This document shows positions 28,974 through 38,660 of a DNA stretch of 64,000 nucleotides, one piece after another (positions within the stretch are counted from its first letter, which is position 1; the number at the start of each line of letters is the position of its first letter). The position numbers and the translations under genes are program-made. The stretch comes from an uncultured Maribacter sp. (GTDB lineage: Bacteria > Bacteroidota > Bacteroidia > Flavobacteriales > Flavobacteriaceae): positions 186,001 to 250,000 of the forward strand of contig NZ_CANMRY010000003.1 of NCBI RefSeq assembly GCF_947500405.1. The letters are read 5' to 3'. The notes below the pieces were generated by a model. It saw nothing but the letters and a program-made list of their open reading frames with translations. It searched no databases and was not told the DNA's origin.

Positions 28974-30044
28974 ATGGCGAAAGTCGAAGTAAAACAATTA
29001 TTAGAAGCAGGTGTACACTTTGGACACCTTACAAGAAAATGGAATCCAAACATGGCTCCTTACATCTACATGGAGCGTAATGGGATTCACGTAATTAACC
29101 TTTACAAAACGGTTGCAAAATTAGACGAAACTAACGAGGCACTACACAAAATAGCTGCATCTGGTAGAAAAATCTTATTTGTTGCAACAAAAAAACAAGC
29201 GAAAGACATAGTTGCTGATAAAGTATCTAAAGTAAACATGCCATATATTACGGAAAGATGGCCTGGTGGAATGTTAACCAACTTTGTTACTATTCGTAAA
29301 GCTGTTAAAAAAATGGCTTCTATTGATCGTATGAAGAAAGACGGTACTTTCATGACTCTTTCTAAAAAAGAACGTTTACAAGTAGATCGTTTAAGAGCTA
29401 AATTAGAAAAGAACTTAGGTTCTATTTCTGAAATGACTCGTTTACCTGGCGCTCTTTTCATAGTAGATACTATGAGAGAACACATTGCTGTTAAAGAAGC
29501 TCAAAAATTGAATATTCCAATTTTTGCTATGGTAGATACTAACTGTGATCCAAGAGATATTGATTATGTAGTACCTGCAAATGATGATGCATCTAAATCT
29601 ATAGACATTATTATGGAGCAAGTTACTGCAGCAATTGCAGAAGGATTAGCAGAACGTAAATCTAGCAAGCAAGAAGCACCAAAGAAAGATGCTCCTAAAA
29701 AAGAAGCAGCTCCAAAAACAGAAACTCCTAAGAAGGAAGAAGCTAAAGTTGAAGCACCTGTTGCTCCTGTAGCTAAAGCTGCTCCTGCAAAAGCAGACGA
29801 TTTAACAAAAGTAGAAGGAATTGGACCTAAAGCTGCTGAGGCTCTAGTAAATGCTGGATTTGTTACTTTCGCTGATTTAGCTAAAGGTGATGCAGAAAAG
29901 ATTAAAACAATCTTAACAGAAGCTAGCTCAAGAATGGCTCATTTAGATCCAACTTCTTGGCCAAAGCAAGCACAAATGGCTGCCGATGGTAAGTGGGACG
30001 AGCTTAAAGAATGGCAAGATAACGTAAAAGGTGGTGTAGAATAA
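28974..30044 (+). CDS. rpsB: Ribosomal protein S2 with long C-terminal helix-hairpin-helix tail
   Basis: The core S2 (1 to about 230) is complete: GVHFGHLTRKWNPNM near 13, ERWPGGMLTN near 90, and PIFAMVDTNCDPRDIDY near 185. The protein then adds a Lys/Glu/Ala/Pro linker (about 232-273) and a folded tail (274-356) starting DDLTKVEGIGPK, a helix-hairpin-helix type domain. Total length is 356, versus about 240 in E. coli. The tail resembles the end of ActC in this window. Tailed S2 is known in Bacteroidota, but its role is not established. tsf follows at 98 bases. Confidence 0.97.
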   Translation: MAKVEVKQLLEAGVHFGHLTRKWNPNMAPYIYMERNGIHVINLYKTVAKLDETNEALHKIAASGRKILFVATKKQAKDIVADKVSKVNMPYITERWPGGMLTNFVTIRKAVKKMASIDRMKKDGTFMTLSKKERLQVDRLRAKLEKNLGSISEMTRLPGALFIVDTMREHIAVKEAQKLNIPIFAMVDTNCDPRDIDYVVPANDDASKSIDIIMEQVTAAIAEGLAERKSSKQEAPKKDAPKKEAAPKTETPKKEEAKVEAPVAPVAKAAPAKADDLTKVEGIGPKAAEALVNAGFVTFADLAKGDAEKIKTILTEASSRMAHLDPTSWPKQAQMAADGKWDELKEWQDNVKGGVE

Positions 30045-30142
30045 ATTTATAGATACATCAAAATATCTATAATTTAACATTACCCTAAAACCGGATACAA
30101 TAATTGTGTCTTATTTTACATAATCAAAAAAAATAAAAGAAA

Positions 30143-31099
30143 ATGGCTAAAATTACCGCCGCAGAAGTAAATAAATTAAGAAAAGCTACAGGTGCAGGAA
30201 TGATGGACTGCAAAAAAGCCCTAGTAGAAGCAGAAGGAGATTTTGACAAAGCAATTGAAGTTCTTCGTAAAAAAGGACAAAAAGTTGCTGCTAAAAGAGC
30301 AGATAGAGATTCATCTGAAGGTGCTGCAGTTTCTAAAGTAAATGCAGACAATACTGTTGGTGTTGCAATTGTATTAGGTTGTGAAACTGACTTTGTTGGT
30401 AAAAACGAAAACTTTCTTGCTTTAGCAAATGAACTTGCTGACAAAGCAATAAACTTTGACAACAAAGAAGATTTTTTAGCATCTGATTTTGGAGGAATGA
30501 CAGTTGCTGATAAATTAATTGAACAAACAGGTGTAATTGGTGAAAAATTAGAAATTAACTCTTTTGAGAAGTTAGAAGCTCCTTATGTTGGCACTTATGT
30601 TCATATTAACAAAATTGCTGCTTTAGTTGGTTTAACTTCTAAGAACGAAGTAGTTGCTAAAGATGTTGCTATGCAAGTAGCTTCAATGGGTGCAACAACT
30701 TTATCTTATAAAGATTTTGACCCTGCATATATTGCTTCTGAAACAGAAGCTAGAATTGCAGTTATAGAAAAAGATAATATTGAATTAGGCCGTTTAGGAA
30801 AAACTCTTAAAAACGTACCTCAGTATATTTCTATGGCGCAATTAACTGACGAAGCTTTAGCTAAAGCTGAAGAAGCTGCAAAAGCAGAGCTTACTGCAGA
30901 AGGAAAACCAGAGAAAATCTGGGATAAAATTCTTCCTGGTAAAATGCAAAGATTTATTGCAGACAATACTACTTTAGACCAAGAACAATGCTTATTAGAT
31001 CAGAATTTTATTAAGGACGAGAAAATAAACGTTGCTAAATATGTTGCTTCTGCTGGAGATTTATCTGTAACAAGCTTTAAGCGCGTTGCTTTAGGATAA
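30143..31099 (+). CDS. tsf: Elongation factor Ts
   Basis: Nucleotide exchange factor for EF-Tu, 318 residues. It has the N-terminal UBA-like domain with the family signature LRKATGAGMMDCKKAL (residues 11-26) and the core signature ETDFVGKNENF near 79. The chain is longer than the 283 residues of E. coli because of an insertion in the core (about 100-200). It follows rpsB, as in nearly all bacteria, and is closed by a strong terminator. Confidence 0.98.
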   Translation: MAKITAAEVNKLRKATGAGMMDCKKALVEAEGDFDKAIEVLRKKGQKVAAKRADRDSSEGAAVSKVNADNTVGVAIVLGCETDFVGKNENFLALANELADKAINFDNKEDFLASDFGGMTVADKLIEQTGVIGEKLEINSFEKLEAPYVGTYVHINKIAALVGLTSKNEVVAKDVAMQVASMGATTLSYKDFDPAYIASETEARIAVIEKDNIELGRLGKTLKNVPQYISMAQLTDEALAKAEEAAKAELTAEGKPEKIWDKILPGKMQRFIADNTTLDQEQCLLDQNFIKDEKINVAKYVASAGDLSVTSFKRVALG

Positions 31100-31125
31100 A
31101 TAATCCCTAAACACAAATTATTAAA

Positions 31126-31149
31126 ACCGTCTCTAGAGACGGTTTTTTT
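31126..31149 (+). terminator. Terminator behind tsf
   Basis: Palindromic stem ACCGTCTC with GAGACGGT (31126-31133 and 31136-31143), followed by a run of T to 31149. Confidence 0.85.
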
Positions 31150-31153
31150 ATGT

Positions 31154-31188
31154 AAAAAAATATGCTGCTTTTATGAAGCAGCATATTT
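31154..31188 (-). terminator. Terminator behind the M61 peptidase gene
   Basis: Perfect 13-base stem (31158-31170 with 31176-31188) and a five-base loop. On the minus strand it is followed by seven T. It stands back to back with the tsf terminator. Confidence 0.85.
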
Positions 31189-31204
31189 AATTTTTAGCAA
31201 CCGA

Positions 31205-33076
31205 TTAATTTTTTAACCAAGCGTTTCTAAGATTTAAACTCTTTTCTGACACAGAATCCATACTAGATAGTTTAGTTACATTCAAAATTGGACTACCAAC
31301 TTTTCCTTCAATAACAACTTCTTTACCATTACGAACCACAACCATCTTAATTAGGGTTTCTGGAGTCCAACCAAAGCTCTCTCCTATTATAGGTCTTATT
31401 GCTGCTAAATTAATTGGAGTGCCATTAATACTTTTTATAACATCTCCTCCTTGTACACCTAAATCTGTATAAAAAGTACTCAATTCTATACCTTCTCTTA
31501 CAAAAACGGCATTATTATTTTCTTGGTCTACATCTATAAACGGTATTTCTCCTGCTAAAAAATATCCAGTTTGCTGTTGCTCTGTTACATTCCCTAAACC
31601 TACTTTAGCAAAATAAGTAGCATAATCTATTGGTGTACTTCCTATAACATGGGTATCAAAAAATGTTTGTAATTCTGGATACGTCATCTTTACAATTTCA
31701 GTAATTAATTTATCATCCTCAAAAGGAGTAGAAACATCATATTTTTTAGAAAGTTCTTTCATTAACCATAAAATTCCTTTTTCCCCATTACTTAATTCAC
31801 GTAATGTAATATCTAGAGCCATATTTATTAAAGCTCCTTTTTCATATACATTAGCATAGTTTTTCTCATAAGGTTCTTTTAGTATATTTTTACTCATTGT
31901 AGTAAAAGACATAGCATCATCATAGCTTTTAGAGTTAGCCACTTTATCCATTATTCTTTTATAAAATTCATCTTCAGAAATTAAGCCTTGTTGAATTTGA
32001 AATAGGTTAGCAAAATATTCAGTTGTTCCCTCATACATCCATAAATGCTGTGACATTTTTGGATCATTAAAATCAAAATACTGCACTTCTTTAGAGTGCA
32101 CATTTAATGGCGTTACTATATGAAAAAACTCATGAGAAACAACATCTACCATTGCCTGTTCTAATCTTTCTCTAGGCATAGCTTCTGGCAAAACAACCAC
32201 CGTTGAAGTATGGTGTTCTAAAGCACCAAAACCACTAGCATCTGCATTATCCATTTTAGATAAATACAAAAGAATGTTATATTCTTTTGTTCCATCTATA
32301 TCTCCTAGAAATGCTTTTTGAGCTGTCATCATTTTCTCCATACGCTCTTTTAAACTAGCAGCAGTATACACGTTATTAGGAGAGTATACACTTAAAGTTA
32401 CCGTAATATCATTAATCTGAAAACTTTCGGTATTTGCCTTAGCATATAATATTGGATTATCAATAACATCAAAATACCTATTAGCAGTAAAAACATCTTT
32501 CTCTAATTGTAAAGTTTTATTACTCTTAACCTTTAGTGATGTCGTAGAAAAAAGAGATTTAGGTTTTGTTATATGCAATTCATAAGGCACCTCTTTAAAA
32601 TTCTGAAAATAACCAACAAAACCATGAAGATTAAGCACAAAATTATGGTTTTTCAAAATATTTGTTCCTGCAGGAGAAAAAACGGCATCAGATACTTGTG
32701 CTTCCGTATCGTATGTATCATTTACATAATACATAATTTTATCTAATTTTTTTGCGTCAGATATTACCCAAGAATTAACATCATTATGTGTAAATGATAA
32801 TTGATTCCCTTCATAATCTATCGCCTTAAAACCATCAATATATTTACCATAATCATCTATACTATACGTCCCAGGAATTGTTTTGGGAATTAAAAATGTT
32901 GTCGTATCTGTATTTATTACTCCAGGGTTGATTGTAACTAAAACTTTATCATCTACAACATTTAAAATATCTATGTGCGTTATTATAGTAGAATTAGTAA
33001 CCGTGCCTACATTTTTTGTTGCACCACAACCATATAACAACATCCCCAATATTAATACAAAAATTATTTTTCTCAT
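31205..33076 (-). CDS. M61-family glycyl aminopeptidase-like lipoprotein with PDZ domain
   Basis: Zinc peptidase of 623 residues with a lipoprotein signal (LLYGC, Cys17). An N-terminal beta domain (about 30-220) is followed by the gluzincin catalytic domain with HEFFH near 313-317 and the downstream glutamate in EGTTEYFANL near 348. A PDZ domain (about 500-600, LGVQGGDVIKSING) ends the protein. The M61 family removes N-terminal Gly or Ala. It is probably anchored facing the periplasm or the surface. Monocistronic and convergent with tsf. Confidence 0.88.
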   Translation of the reverse strand: MRKIIFVLILGMLLYGCGATKNVGTVTNSTIITHIDILNVVDDKVLVTINPGVINTDTTTFLIPKTIPGTYSIDDYGKYIDGFKAIDYEGNQLSFTHNDVNSWVISDAKKLDKIMYYVNDTYDTEAQVSDAVFSPAGTNILKNHNFVLNLHGFVGYFQNFKEVPYELHITKPKSLFSTTSLKVKSNKTLQLEKDVFTANRYFDVIDNPILYAKANTESFQINDITVTLSVYSPNNVYTAASLKERMEKMMTAQKAFLGDIDGTKEYNILLYLSKMDNADASGFGALEHHTSTVVVLPEAMPRERLEQAMVDVVSHEFFHIVTPLNVHSKEVQYFDFNDPKMSQHLWMYEGTTEYFANLFQIQQGLISEDEFYKRIMDKVANSKSYDDAMSFTTMSKNILKEPYEKNYANVYEKGALINMALDITLRELSNGEKGILWLMKELSKKYDVSTPFEDDKLITEIVKMTYPELQTFFDTHVIGSTPIDYATYFAKVGLGNVTEQQQTGYFLAGEIPFIDVDQENNNAVFVREGIELSTFYTDLGVQGGDVIKSINGTPINLAAIRPIIGESFGWTPETLIKMVVVRNGKEVVIEGKVGSPILNVTKLSSMDSVSEKSLNLRNAWLKN

Positions 33077-33220
33077 TATGCTTTTTAATTTTAAATTAAA
33101 GTAACCTTAAGGCTATATTATTTTCTTAAATGCAAGGATATAAAATTTAATAGAGTATTCCAGATGTATTTAGAAATAATTAAGGCAATCATATCCCAAA
33201 AACAATACTATAAGGATAAA

Positions 33221-33238
33221 TATTTTTGATTATTTTTG
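33221..33238 (+). promoter_or_regulatory. Candidate tandem -7 elements for pyrH-frr
   Basis: Two TATTTTTG boxes, at 33221-33228 and 33231-33238, each match TAnnTTTG. They lie 20-37 bases before the pyrH ATG. The ten-base spacing could give two staggered starts. No TTTG is found at -33 for either. Confidence 0.45.
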
Positions 33239-33257
33239 CGACAACTAATTATATAAC

Positions 33258-33965
33258 ATGCAATACAAAAGAATACTTTTAAAACTTAGTGGAGAAGCAC
33301 TAATGGGAGAAAAGCAATACGGAATAGATCCAATAAGATTAGCGGAGTATGCCGAAGAAATTAAAGAAGTTGTAGCTAAAGGTATTGAAGTTGCTATAGT
33401 AATTGGCGGCGGTAATATATTTAGAGGAGTAGCTGGTGCTGCCACAGGAATGGATCGTGTACAAGGAGACCATATGGGTATGTTAGCTACTGTAATAAAT
33501 GGACTAGCTTTACAAAGTGCACTAGAATTAAAAGATGTACAAACAAGATTACAAACTGCTATTAAAATAAATGAAGTTGCCGAGCCATTCATTAGAAGAA
33601 AAGCAATGCGCCATTTAGAAAAAGGCCGTGTTGTTATTTTTGGTGGCGGAACAGGAAATCCTTATTTTACAACAGATTCTGCTGCAGTACTTAGAGCAAT
33701 TGAAATTGAAGCGGATGTAATTTTAAAAGGTACTCGTGTAGATGGTATTTATACCTCTGATCCTGAAAAAGACAAAACTGCTACCAAATTTGACACTATT
33801 TCTTTTAAGGAAGTATTAAATAAAGGCCTAAAAGTAATGGATACTACTGCTTTTACTTTAAGTCAAGAAAATGAATTACCTATTGTTGTTTTTGATATGA
33901 ACACAAAAGGTAATTTAATAAAACTTGTAAATGGAGAAAATATAGGAACGGTAGTAAATCTATAA
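33258..33965 (+). CDS. pyrH: UMP kinase
   Basis: Hexameric bacterial uridylate kinase of the amino acid kinase family, 235 residues, making UDP from UMP and ATP. Motifs seen are [14 protein letters not shown] at the N-terminus, GGGNIFRG near 50 and [12 protein letters not shown] near 130, plus a C-terminal FDMNTKGN. Next gene is frr, 40 bases on, in the conserved order found after rpsB-tsf in many genomes; here the M61 gene interrupts that block. Confidence 0.98.
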   Translation: MQYKRILLKLSGEALMGEKQYGIDPIRLAEYAEEIKEVVAKGIEVAIVIGGGNIFRGVAGAATGMDRVQGDHMGMLATVINGLALQSALELKDVQTRLQTAIKINEVAEPFIRRKAMRHLEKGRVVIFGGGTGNPYFTTDSAAVLRAIEIEADVILKGTRVDGIYTSDPEKDKTATKFDTISFKEVLNKGLKVMDTTAFTLSQENELPIVVFDMNTKGNLIKLVNGENIGTVVNL

Positions 33966-34005
33966 TCTTTACTCTATTAATGTTAGATATATTAAAAATT
34001 AACTA

Positions 34006-34563
34006 ATGAACGAAGAAATACAATTTATACTAGATGCCACTAAAGAAAGTATGGAATCTGCTTTATTACATTTAGAAAAAGCATTTTTAAAAATCCGCGC
34101 TGGAAAAGCAACTCCTGCAATGCTATCTAGTGTAATGGTAGATTATTATGGATCACAAACACCGTTATCTCAAGTTGCAAATGTAAACACTCCAGATGCA
34201 AGAACTCTTACAGTACAGCCTTGGGAAAAAAATATGCTTCAAGAAATAGAAAAAGCAATTATGATTGCAAATCTTGGATTTAATCCTATGAATAATGGGG
34301 AAAGCATTATCATTAACGTTCCACCGTTAACTGAAGAAAGAAGAAGAGATTTAGCTAAACAAGCAAAAGGGGAAGCTGAAGATGCAAAAGTTAGTATTCG
34401 TTCTGCAAGACAAGATGGCAACAAAGAAGTAAAAAATTTAGAAGATGCCTCTGAAGACGTGAAGAAAAACACAGAAGCAGACATACAAGAATTAACAGAT
34501 ACATACACCAAAAAGATTGATGCTTTTCTTGTATTAAAAGAAGCTGAAATCATGAAAGTATAA
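34006..34563 (+). CDS. frr: Ribosome recycling factor
   Basis: Releases ribosomes from mRNA after termination, together with EF-G. It has 185 residues, the standard length, with KIRAGKATPAML near 29-40, the NVPPLTEERR stretch near 104, and long C-terminal helices rich in Lys and Glu. It is the second gene of the pyrH-frr pair and is followed by a strong terminator. Confidence 0.98.
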   Translation: MNEEIQFILDATKESMESALLHLEKAFLKIRAGKATPAMLSSVMVDYYGSQTPLSQVANVNTPDARTLTVQPWEKNMLQEIEKAIMIANLGFNPMNNGESIIINVPPLTEERRRDLAKQAKGEAEDAKVSIRSARQDGNKEVKNLEDASEDVKKNTEADIQELTDTYTKKIDAFLVLKEAEIMKV

Positions 34564-34583
34564 TCTATCTACAAATTTTTCTT

Positions 34584-34612
34584 ACAAAAGCGACTATAAT
34601 GGTCGCTTTTGT
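34584..34612 (+). terminator. Terminator behind pyrH-frr
   Basis: Eleven-base stem (34584-34594 with 34602-34612) containing AAAAGCGAC/GTCGCTTTT and a seven-base loop. The T-run is part of the stem, so function depends on the CGCTTTT exit. Confidence 0.7.
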
Positions 34613-34665
34613 ACTTATAAGACTATTCTAACTAGGTAATTTTAGGAACACAAGGTATCATTTTT

Positions 34666-34694
34666 TACCTTTGCCTTTGCAATTTTACAATTGC
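34666..34694 (+). promoter_or_regulatory. Candidate promoter and leader hairpin for the RND exporter gene
   Basis: TACCTTTG at 34666-34673 matches TAnnTTTG. Just after the expected start is GCAATT-TTAC-AATTGC (34679-34694), a small hairpin close to the 5' end of the transcript. Confidence 0.45.
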
Positions 34695-34718
34695 TTTTAC
34701 AAAAACAAGCGTTAATTA

Positions 34719-37106
34719 ATGGTAGCTAAACTTACAAAAGGATTTTGGGCTAAAACCGCAAATATAATCCTTAGAAATAGAATTTTAATTTTACTACTAA
34801 TAGTAGCTTTCACTGTTTTTATGGGCTTACAATGGAAAAATATGCGCTTTTCCAGTTCCCAAGCAAATTTATTACCAGATGACCACCCCGTTAATTTAGA
34901 ATATAATTCTTTTTTAAAACAATTTGGTGAAGAAGGTAATGCTGTTGTATTTGCAATAAAAGACAGTACTTTTTTTACTACAGATAATTTTAATCGTTGG
35001 AACAAACTTAGCAAACAATTAGGTGCTTTTCCAGAAGTAGATTTTGTTTTATCTACAGATAACTTACAAGAACTAAAAAAAGACACCACCAAAATGCAGT
35101 TTGTTATGGAACCATTATTAAAAAAGGCTCCCAAAATACAAGCAGCAGTAGATAGCATTAAAAATCATTTATTTAATAATTTACCATTTTACGAAAATTT
35201 ATTATTCAACAAAAAAAGCGGTACGCTACGTACCGTAATGTACTTAGACAAAGACATTGTTAACACCTCGGTAAGAAAAGATTTTATCTTAAAAGATATG
35301 ACACATCTTATAGATAATTTTGAAGAAGAAACAGGTTTAGATGTTCGTATATCAGGGATGCCATATATACGCACCATGAACTCCCAAAACATTATTGATG
35401 AAATTGGGAAGTTTATATTAGCTGCTTTAGGAGTAACCTCTTTAATTTTCTTTTTCTTTTTTAGGAGCGTTAGAGCAACATTTATCTCTATGTGTGTAGT
35501 TATAATTGGTGTTATGTGGGCTTTTGGAATCTTAGGTCTTTTACAGTATGAGATTACAGTACTTACAGCTCTAATACCGCCACTAATTATTGTAATAGGT
35601 ATTCCAAATTGCATCTTCTTAATAAACAAATACCAACAAGAAGTAAAAAAACATGGTAACCAAGCTCTTTCTTTACAGCGTGTAATTTCTAAAATTGGTA
35701 ATGCTACATTAATGACAAACATTACCACTGCTTCTGGCTTTGCTACTTTTATTATTACAGATAGTAAGCTTTTAAAAGAATTTGGTATTGTAGCTTCTAT
35801 AAATATTATTGGGATTTTTATTTTATCACTACTTATAATTCCTATTATTTATAGTTTTATGTCTTTACCTAAAACAAAACATTTAAAACATTTAAATAAA
35901 CGATGGATTGATGCTTTTGTAAATTGGACAGAACGTATTGTTAGACACAAAAGAATTACAGTTTATATTACTTCTATAGTTTTACTAGTAGTTAGTATTA
36001 TAGGGATTTACCAGATTGATATTTCTGGAAGCCCAATCGAAGATATGCCAAAAAAAGAACAATTTTTTAAAGATATTCGTTTCTTTGAAAAAGAGTTTGA
36101 TGGTATAATGCCTGTAGAAATTGTTGTAGATACCAAACGCCCTAAAGGTGTTTTAAAACCTGCAACATTAAAAAGAATAGACAGGTTGAGTAGCATTATT
36201 GAAGAAATTCCAGAACTCTCTAAACCTGTTTCTGTTGTAAACTTAGTAAAATACTCTAAACAGGCATTTTATAATGGTATTCCAAAATATTACCAATTAC
36301 CAACTACGCAAGAGAATAATTTTATCATGGATGTTGCTCGTAAATCTGCAGATAATGGCAACATGCTAAAAAGTTTTGTAGACAGTACTGGGCAAACTGC
36401 AAGGATTACAACTTTTATGAAAGATGTAAAAACAAGCAGAATGGAAGAAATTGAAGCAAAATTAAATGAAAATATTGCTAAAATATTCCCAAATGAAAGG
36501 TTTACAGTATATATGACTGGTAGTGCTTTAATCTTTTTAAAAGGCACTAAGTATCTTGTAAAAAACTTAATCCTATCGTTGGCACTTGCAATTTTATTAA
36601 TTGCATTATTTATGGCGTACTTATTTCGTTCCTTTAGAATGATAGTTATTTCTCTAATACCTAATCTTTTACCGCTAGTTGTAACTGCTGGTGTTATGGG
36701 GTTTGCTGGAGTACCCATAAAACCATCTACAATTTTAGTGTTTAGTATTGCTTTTGGCATATCGGTAGATGATACAATACACTTTTTAGCAAAATATAGG
36801 CAAGAACTAATAGCAAACCGCTGGAGAATAAAAAAATCTGTATATGCTGCGTTAAAAGAAACAGGAGTTAGCATGTTTTACACCTCTATTGTTTTATTCT
36901 TTGGTTTTTCGGTTTTTATTATATCAAATTTTGGTGGCACGGTAGCTCTAGGGGCTTTAGTTTCTGCAACTTTACTTTTTGCAATGCTTGCCAATTTAAT
37001 CCTACTCCCCTCTCTACTGCTTTCCTTAGAAAGAAGCATAGCTAACAAACAAGTATTAAAAAAGCCTCAGATAGATATTTTACCTAAAGAAGAAGATAGA
37101 AACTAA
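34719..37106 (+). CDS. RND-superfamily transporter, MMPL type
   Basis: Inner-membrane protein of 795 residues built as two repeats, each with one helix, a large periplasmic loop and five helices (helices near 15-33, 215-390, 412-432, 620-770). In the second block FSIAFGISVDDTIHFLAKYR near 690 is the conserved RND helix with its acidic proton-relay pair. The family moves lipids, hopanoids or drugs using the proton gradient. No partner fusion protein or outer membrane channel is next to it, so lipid or hydrophobic cargo within the envelope is a reasonable guess. Confidence 0.85.
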   Translation: MVAKLTKGFWAKTANIILRNRILILLLIVAFTVFMGLQWKNMRFSSSQANLLPDDHPVNLEYNSFLKQFGEEGNAVVFAIKDSTFFTTDNFNRWNKLSKQLGAFPEVDFVLSTDNLQELKKDTTKMQFVMEPLLKKAPKIQAAVDSIKNHLFNNLPFYENLLFNKKSGTLRTVMYLDKDIVNTSVRKDFILKDMTHLIDNFEEETGLDVRISGMPYIRTMNSQNIIDEIGKFILAALGVTSLIFFFFFRSVRATFISMCVVIIGVMWAFGILGLLQYEITVLTALIPPLIIVIGIPNCIFLINKYQQEVKKHGNQALSLQRVISKIGNATLMTNITTASGFATFIITDSKLLKEFGIVASINIIGIFILSLLIIPIIYSFMSLPKTKHLKHLNKRWIDAFVNWTERIVRHKRITVYITSIVLLVVSIIGIYQIDISGSPIEDMPKKEQFFKDIRFFEKEFDGIMPVEIVVDTKRPKGVLKPATLKRIDRLSSIIEEIPELSKPVSVVNLVKYSKQAFYNGIPKYYQLPTTQENNFIMDVARKSADNGNMLKSFVDSTGQTARITTFMKDVKTSRMEEIEAKLNENIAKIFPNERFTVYMTGSALIFLKGTKYLVKNLILSLALAILLIALFMAYLFRSFRMIVISLIPNLLPLVVTAGVMGFAGVPIKPSTILVFSIAFGISVDDTIHFLAKYRQELIANRWRIKKSVYAALKETGVSMFYTSIVLFFGFSVFIISNFGGTVALGALVSATLLFAMLANLILLPSLLLSLERSIANKQVLKKPQIDILPKEEDRN

Positions 37107-37186
37107 TCCTATTTATACCTGTTAGAAACATCAATTTTTTATTAAAAAGCATATCTTTGACTTTTTAAATTTTGATGCATTTTAAT

Positions 37187-38620
37187 ATGAAATCTACTAG
37201 CGTAAAAGAACTCTTATCTGGCAACTTATTATTACAAGAAGTAACTATTAATGGATGGGTAAAAACATTTAGAAGTAATCGTTTTATTGCTTTAAATGAT
37301 GGATCTACTATTAACAATATACAGTGTGTAGTAGACTTTGAAGAATTTGATGACTCCCTTTTAAAACAAATAGCAACTGGTGCTGCTTTAAAAATAACTG
37401 GAACTTTAGTAGAAAGCCAAGGTCGCGGTCAGAGCGTAGAGATACAAACTAAAAGTATATATGTTCATGGTATTGCAGACCCAGAAACATATCCTATACA
37501 ACCAAAAAAACACTCTCTTGAGTTTCTAAGAGAAAAAGCTCATTTACGTATTCGTACCAATACTTTTGCTGCTGTAATGCGTGTGCGTTCCGCATTATCT
37601 TTTGCAATTCATAATTATTTTAGACAAAATGATTTTAATTATTTTCACGCCCCAATTATTACTGGTTCAGATGCAGAAGGCGCAGGAGAAATGTTTAGAG
37701 TAACAACACTAGATCAAAAAAATCCGCCCTTAACAGAAGAAGGAGAAATTAATCATAAAGAAGATTTCTTTGGTAAGGAAACCAACTTAACAGTATCTGG
37801 ACAACTAGAAGCCGAAGCTTACGCAATGGCATTAGGGAAAGTTTACACCTTTGGCCCTACTTTTAGAGCAGAAAACTCTAATACATCTAGGCATTTAGCT
37901 GAGTTTTGGATGATAGAACCCGAAGTTGCTTTTAATGATTTAGATGCTAATATGGATTTAGCGGAAGATTTTATTAAAGACGTGATTAACTACATATTAG
38001 AAAATTGTGCAGAAGATTTAGCTTTCTTAGAAAAGAGGTTACTAGATGAAGAAAAAACTAAGCCGCAAGCAGAACGTAGTGAAATGCCTCTTATAGAAAA
38101 ATTAAAATTTGTTGCCGATAACAATTTCAAAAGAGTTAGCTATACCGAAGCAATAGACATTTTAAGAAATAGCAAACCAAATAAAAAGAAAAAATTTAAC
38201 TATCCAATAGAAGGTTGGGGAGCAGATTTACAAAGTGAACATGAACGTTATTTAGTTGAAAAACACTTTAAATGTCCAGTAATTTTATTTGATTATCCAG
38301 CAGATATTAAAGCATTTTACATGCGTTTAAATGAAGACGGTAAAACAGTAAGAGCTATGGACATTCTTTTCCCTGGTATTGGAGAAATAGTTGGTGGTTC
38401 TCAAAGAGAAGAACGTTTAGATGTCTTAAAAGAAAAAATAGCTGCTTTAGGAATTGATGAAAAAGAACTTTGGTGGTATTTAGATTTAAGAAAATTTGGA
38501 AGTGCTGTTCATAGCGGATTTGGATTAGGCTTTGAGCGTTTAGTCCTTTTTGCTACAGGAATGGGTAATATTAGAGACGTTATTCCTTTTCCAAGAACCC
38601 CACAAAATGCTGAATTTTAA
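37187..38620 (+). CDS. asnS: Asparaginyl-tRNA synthetase
   Basis: Class IIb synthetase charging tRNA-Asn. I take ATG 37187 ([12 protein letters not shown], 477 residues) because this matches the typical N-terminus; an ATG at 37175 and a TTG at 37172 in frame are alternatives. Seen: an N-terminal OB-fold (about 15-100), motif 2 with [21 protein letters not shown] near 225, and motif 3 with [12 protein letters not shown] near 440. TATCTTTG at 37152-37159 is a candidate -7 element. rpoN follows at 40 bases. Confidence 0.97.
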   Translation: MKSTSVKELLSGNLLLQEVTINGWVKTFRSNRFIALNDGSTINNIQCVVDFEEFDDSLLKQIATGAALKITGTLVESQGRGQSVEIQTKSIYVHGIADPETYPIQPKKHSLEFLREKAHLRIRTNTFAAVMRVRSALSFAIHNYFRQNDFNYFHAPIITGSDAEGAGEMFRVTTLDQKNPPLTEEGEINHKEDFFGKETNLTVSGQLEAEAYAMALGKVYTFGPTFRAENSNTSRHLAEFWMIEPEVAFNDLDANMDLAEDFIKDVINYILENCAEDLAFLEKRLLDEEKTKPQAERSEMPLIEKLKFVADNNFKRVSYTEAIDILRNSKPNKKKKFNYPIEGWGADLQSEHERYLVEKHFKCPVILFDYPADIKAFYMRLNEDGKTVRAMDILFPGIGEIVGGSQREERLDVLKEKIAALGIDEKELWWYLDLRKFGSAVHSGFGLGFERLVLFATGMGNIRDVIPFPRTPQNAEF

Positions 38621-38660
38621 TTCAATTTCACTAATTTAGTAGGTAGTACAAGGTAAATCT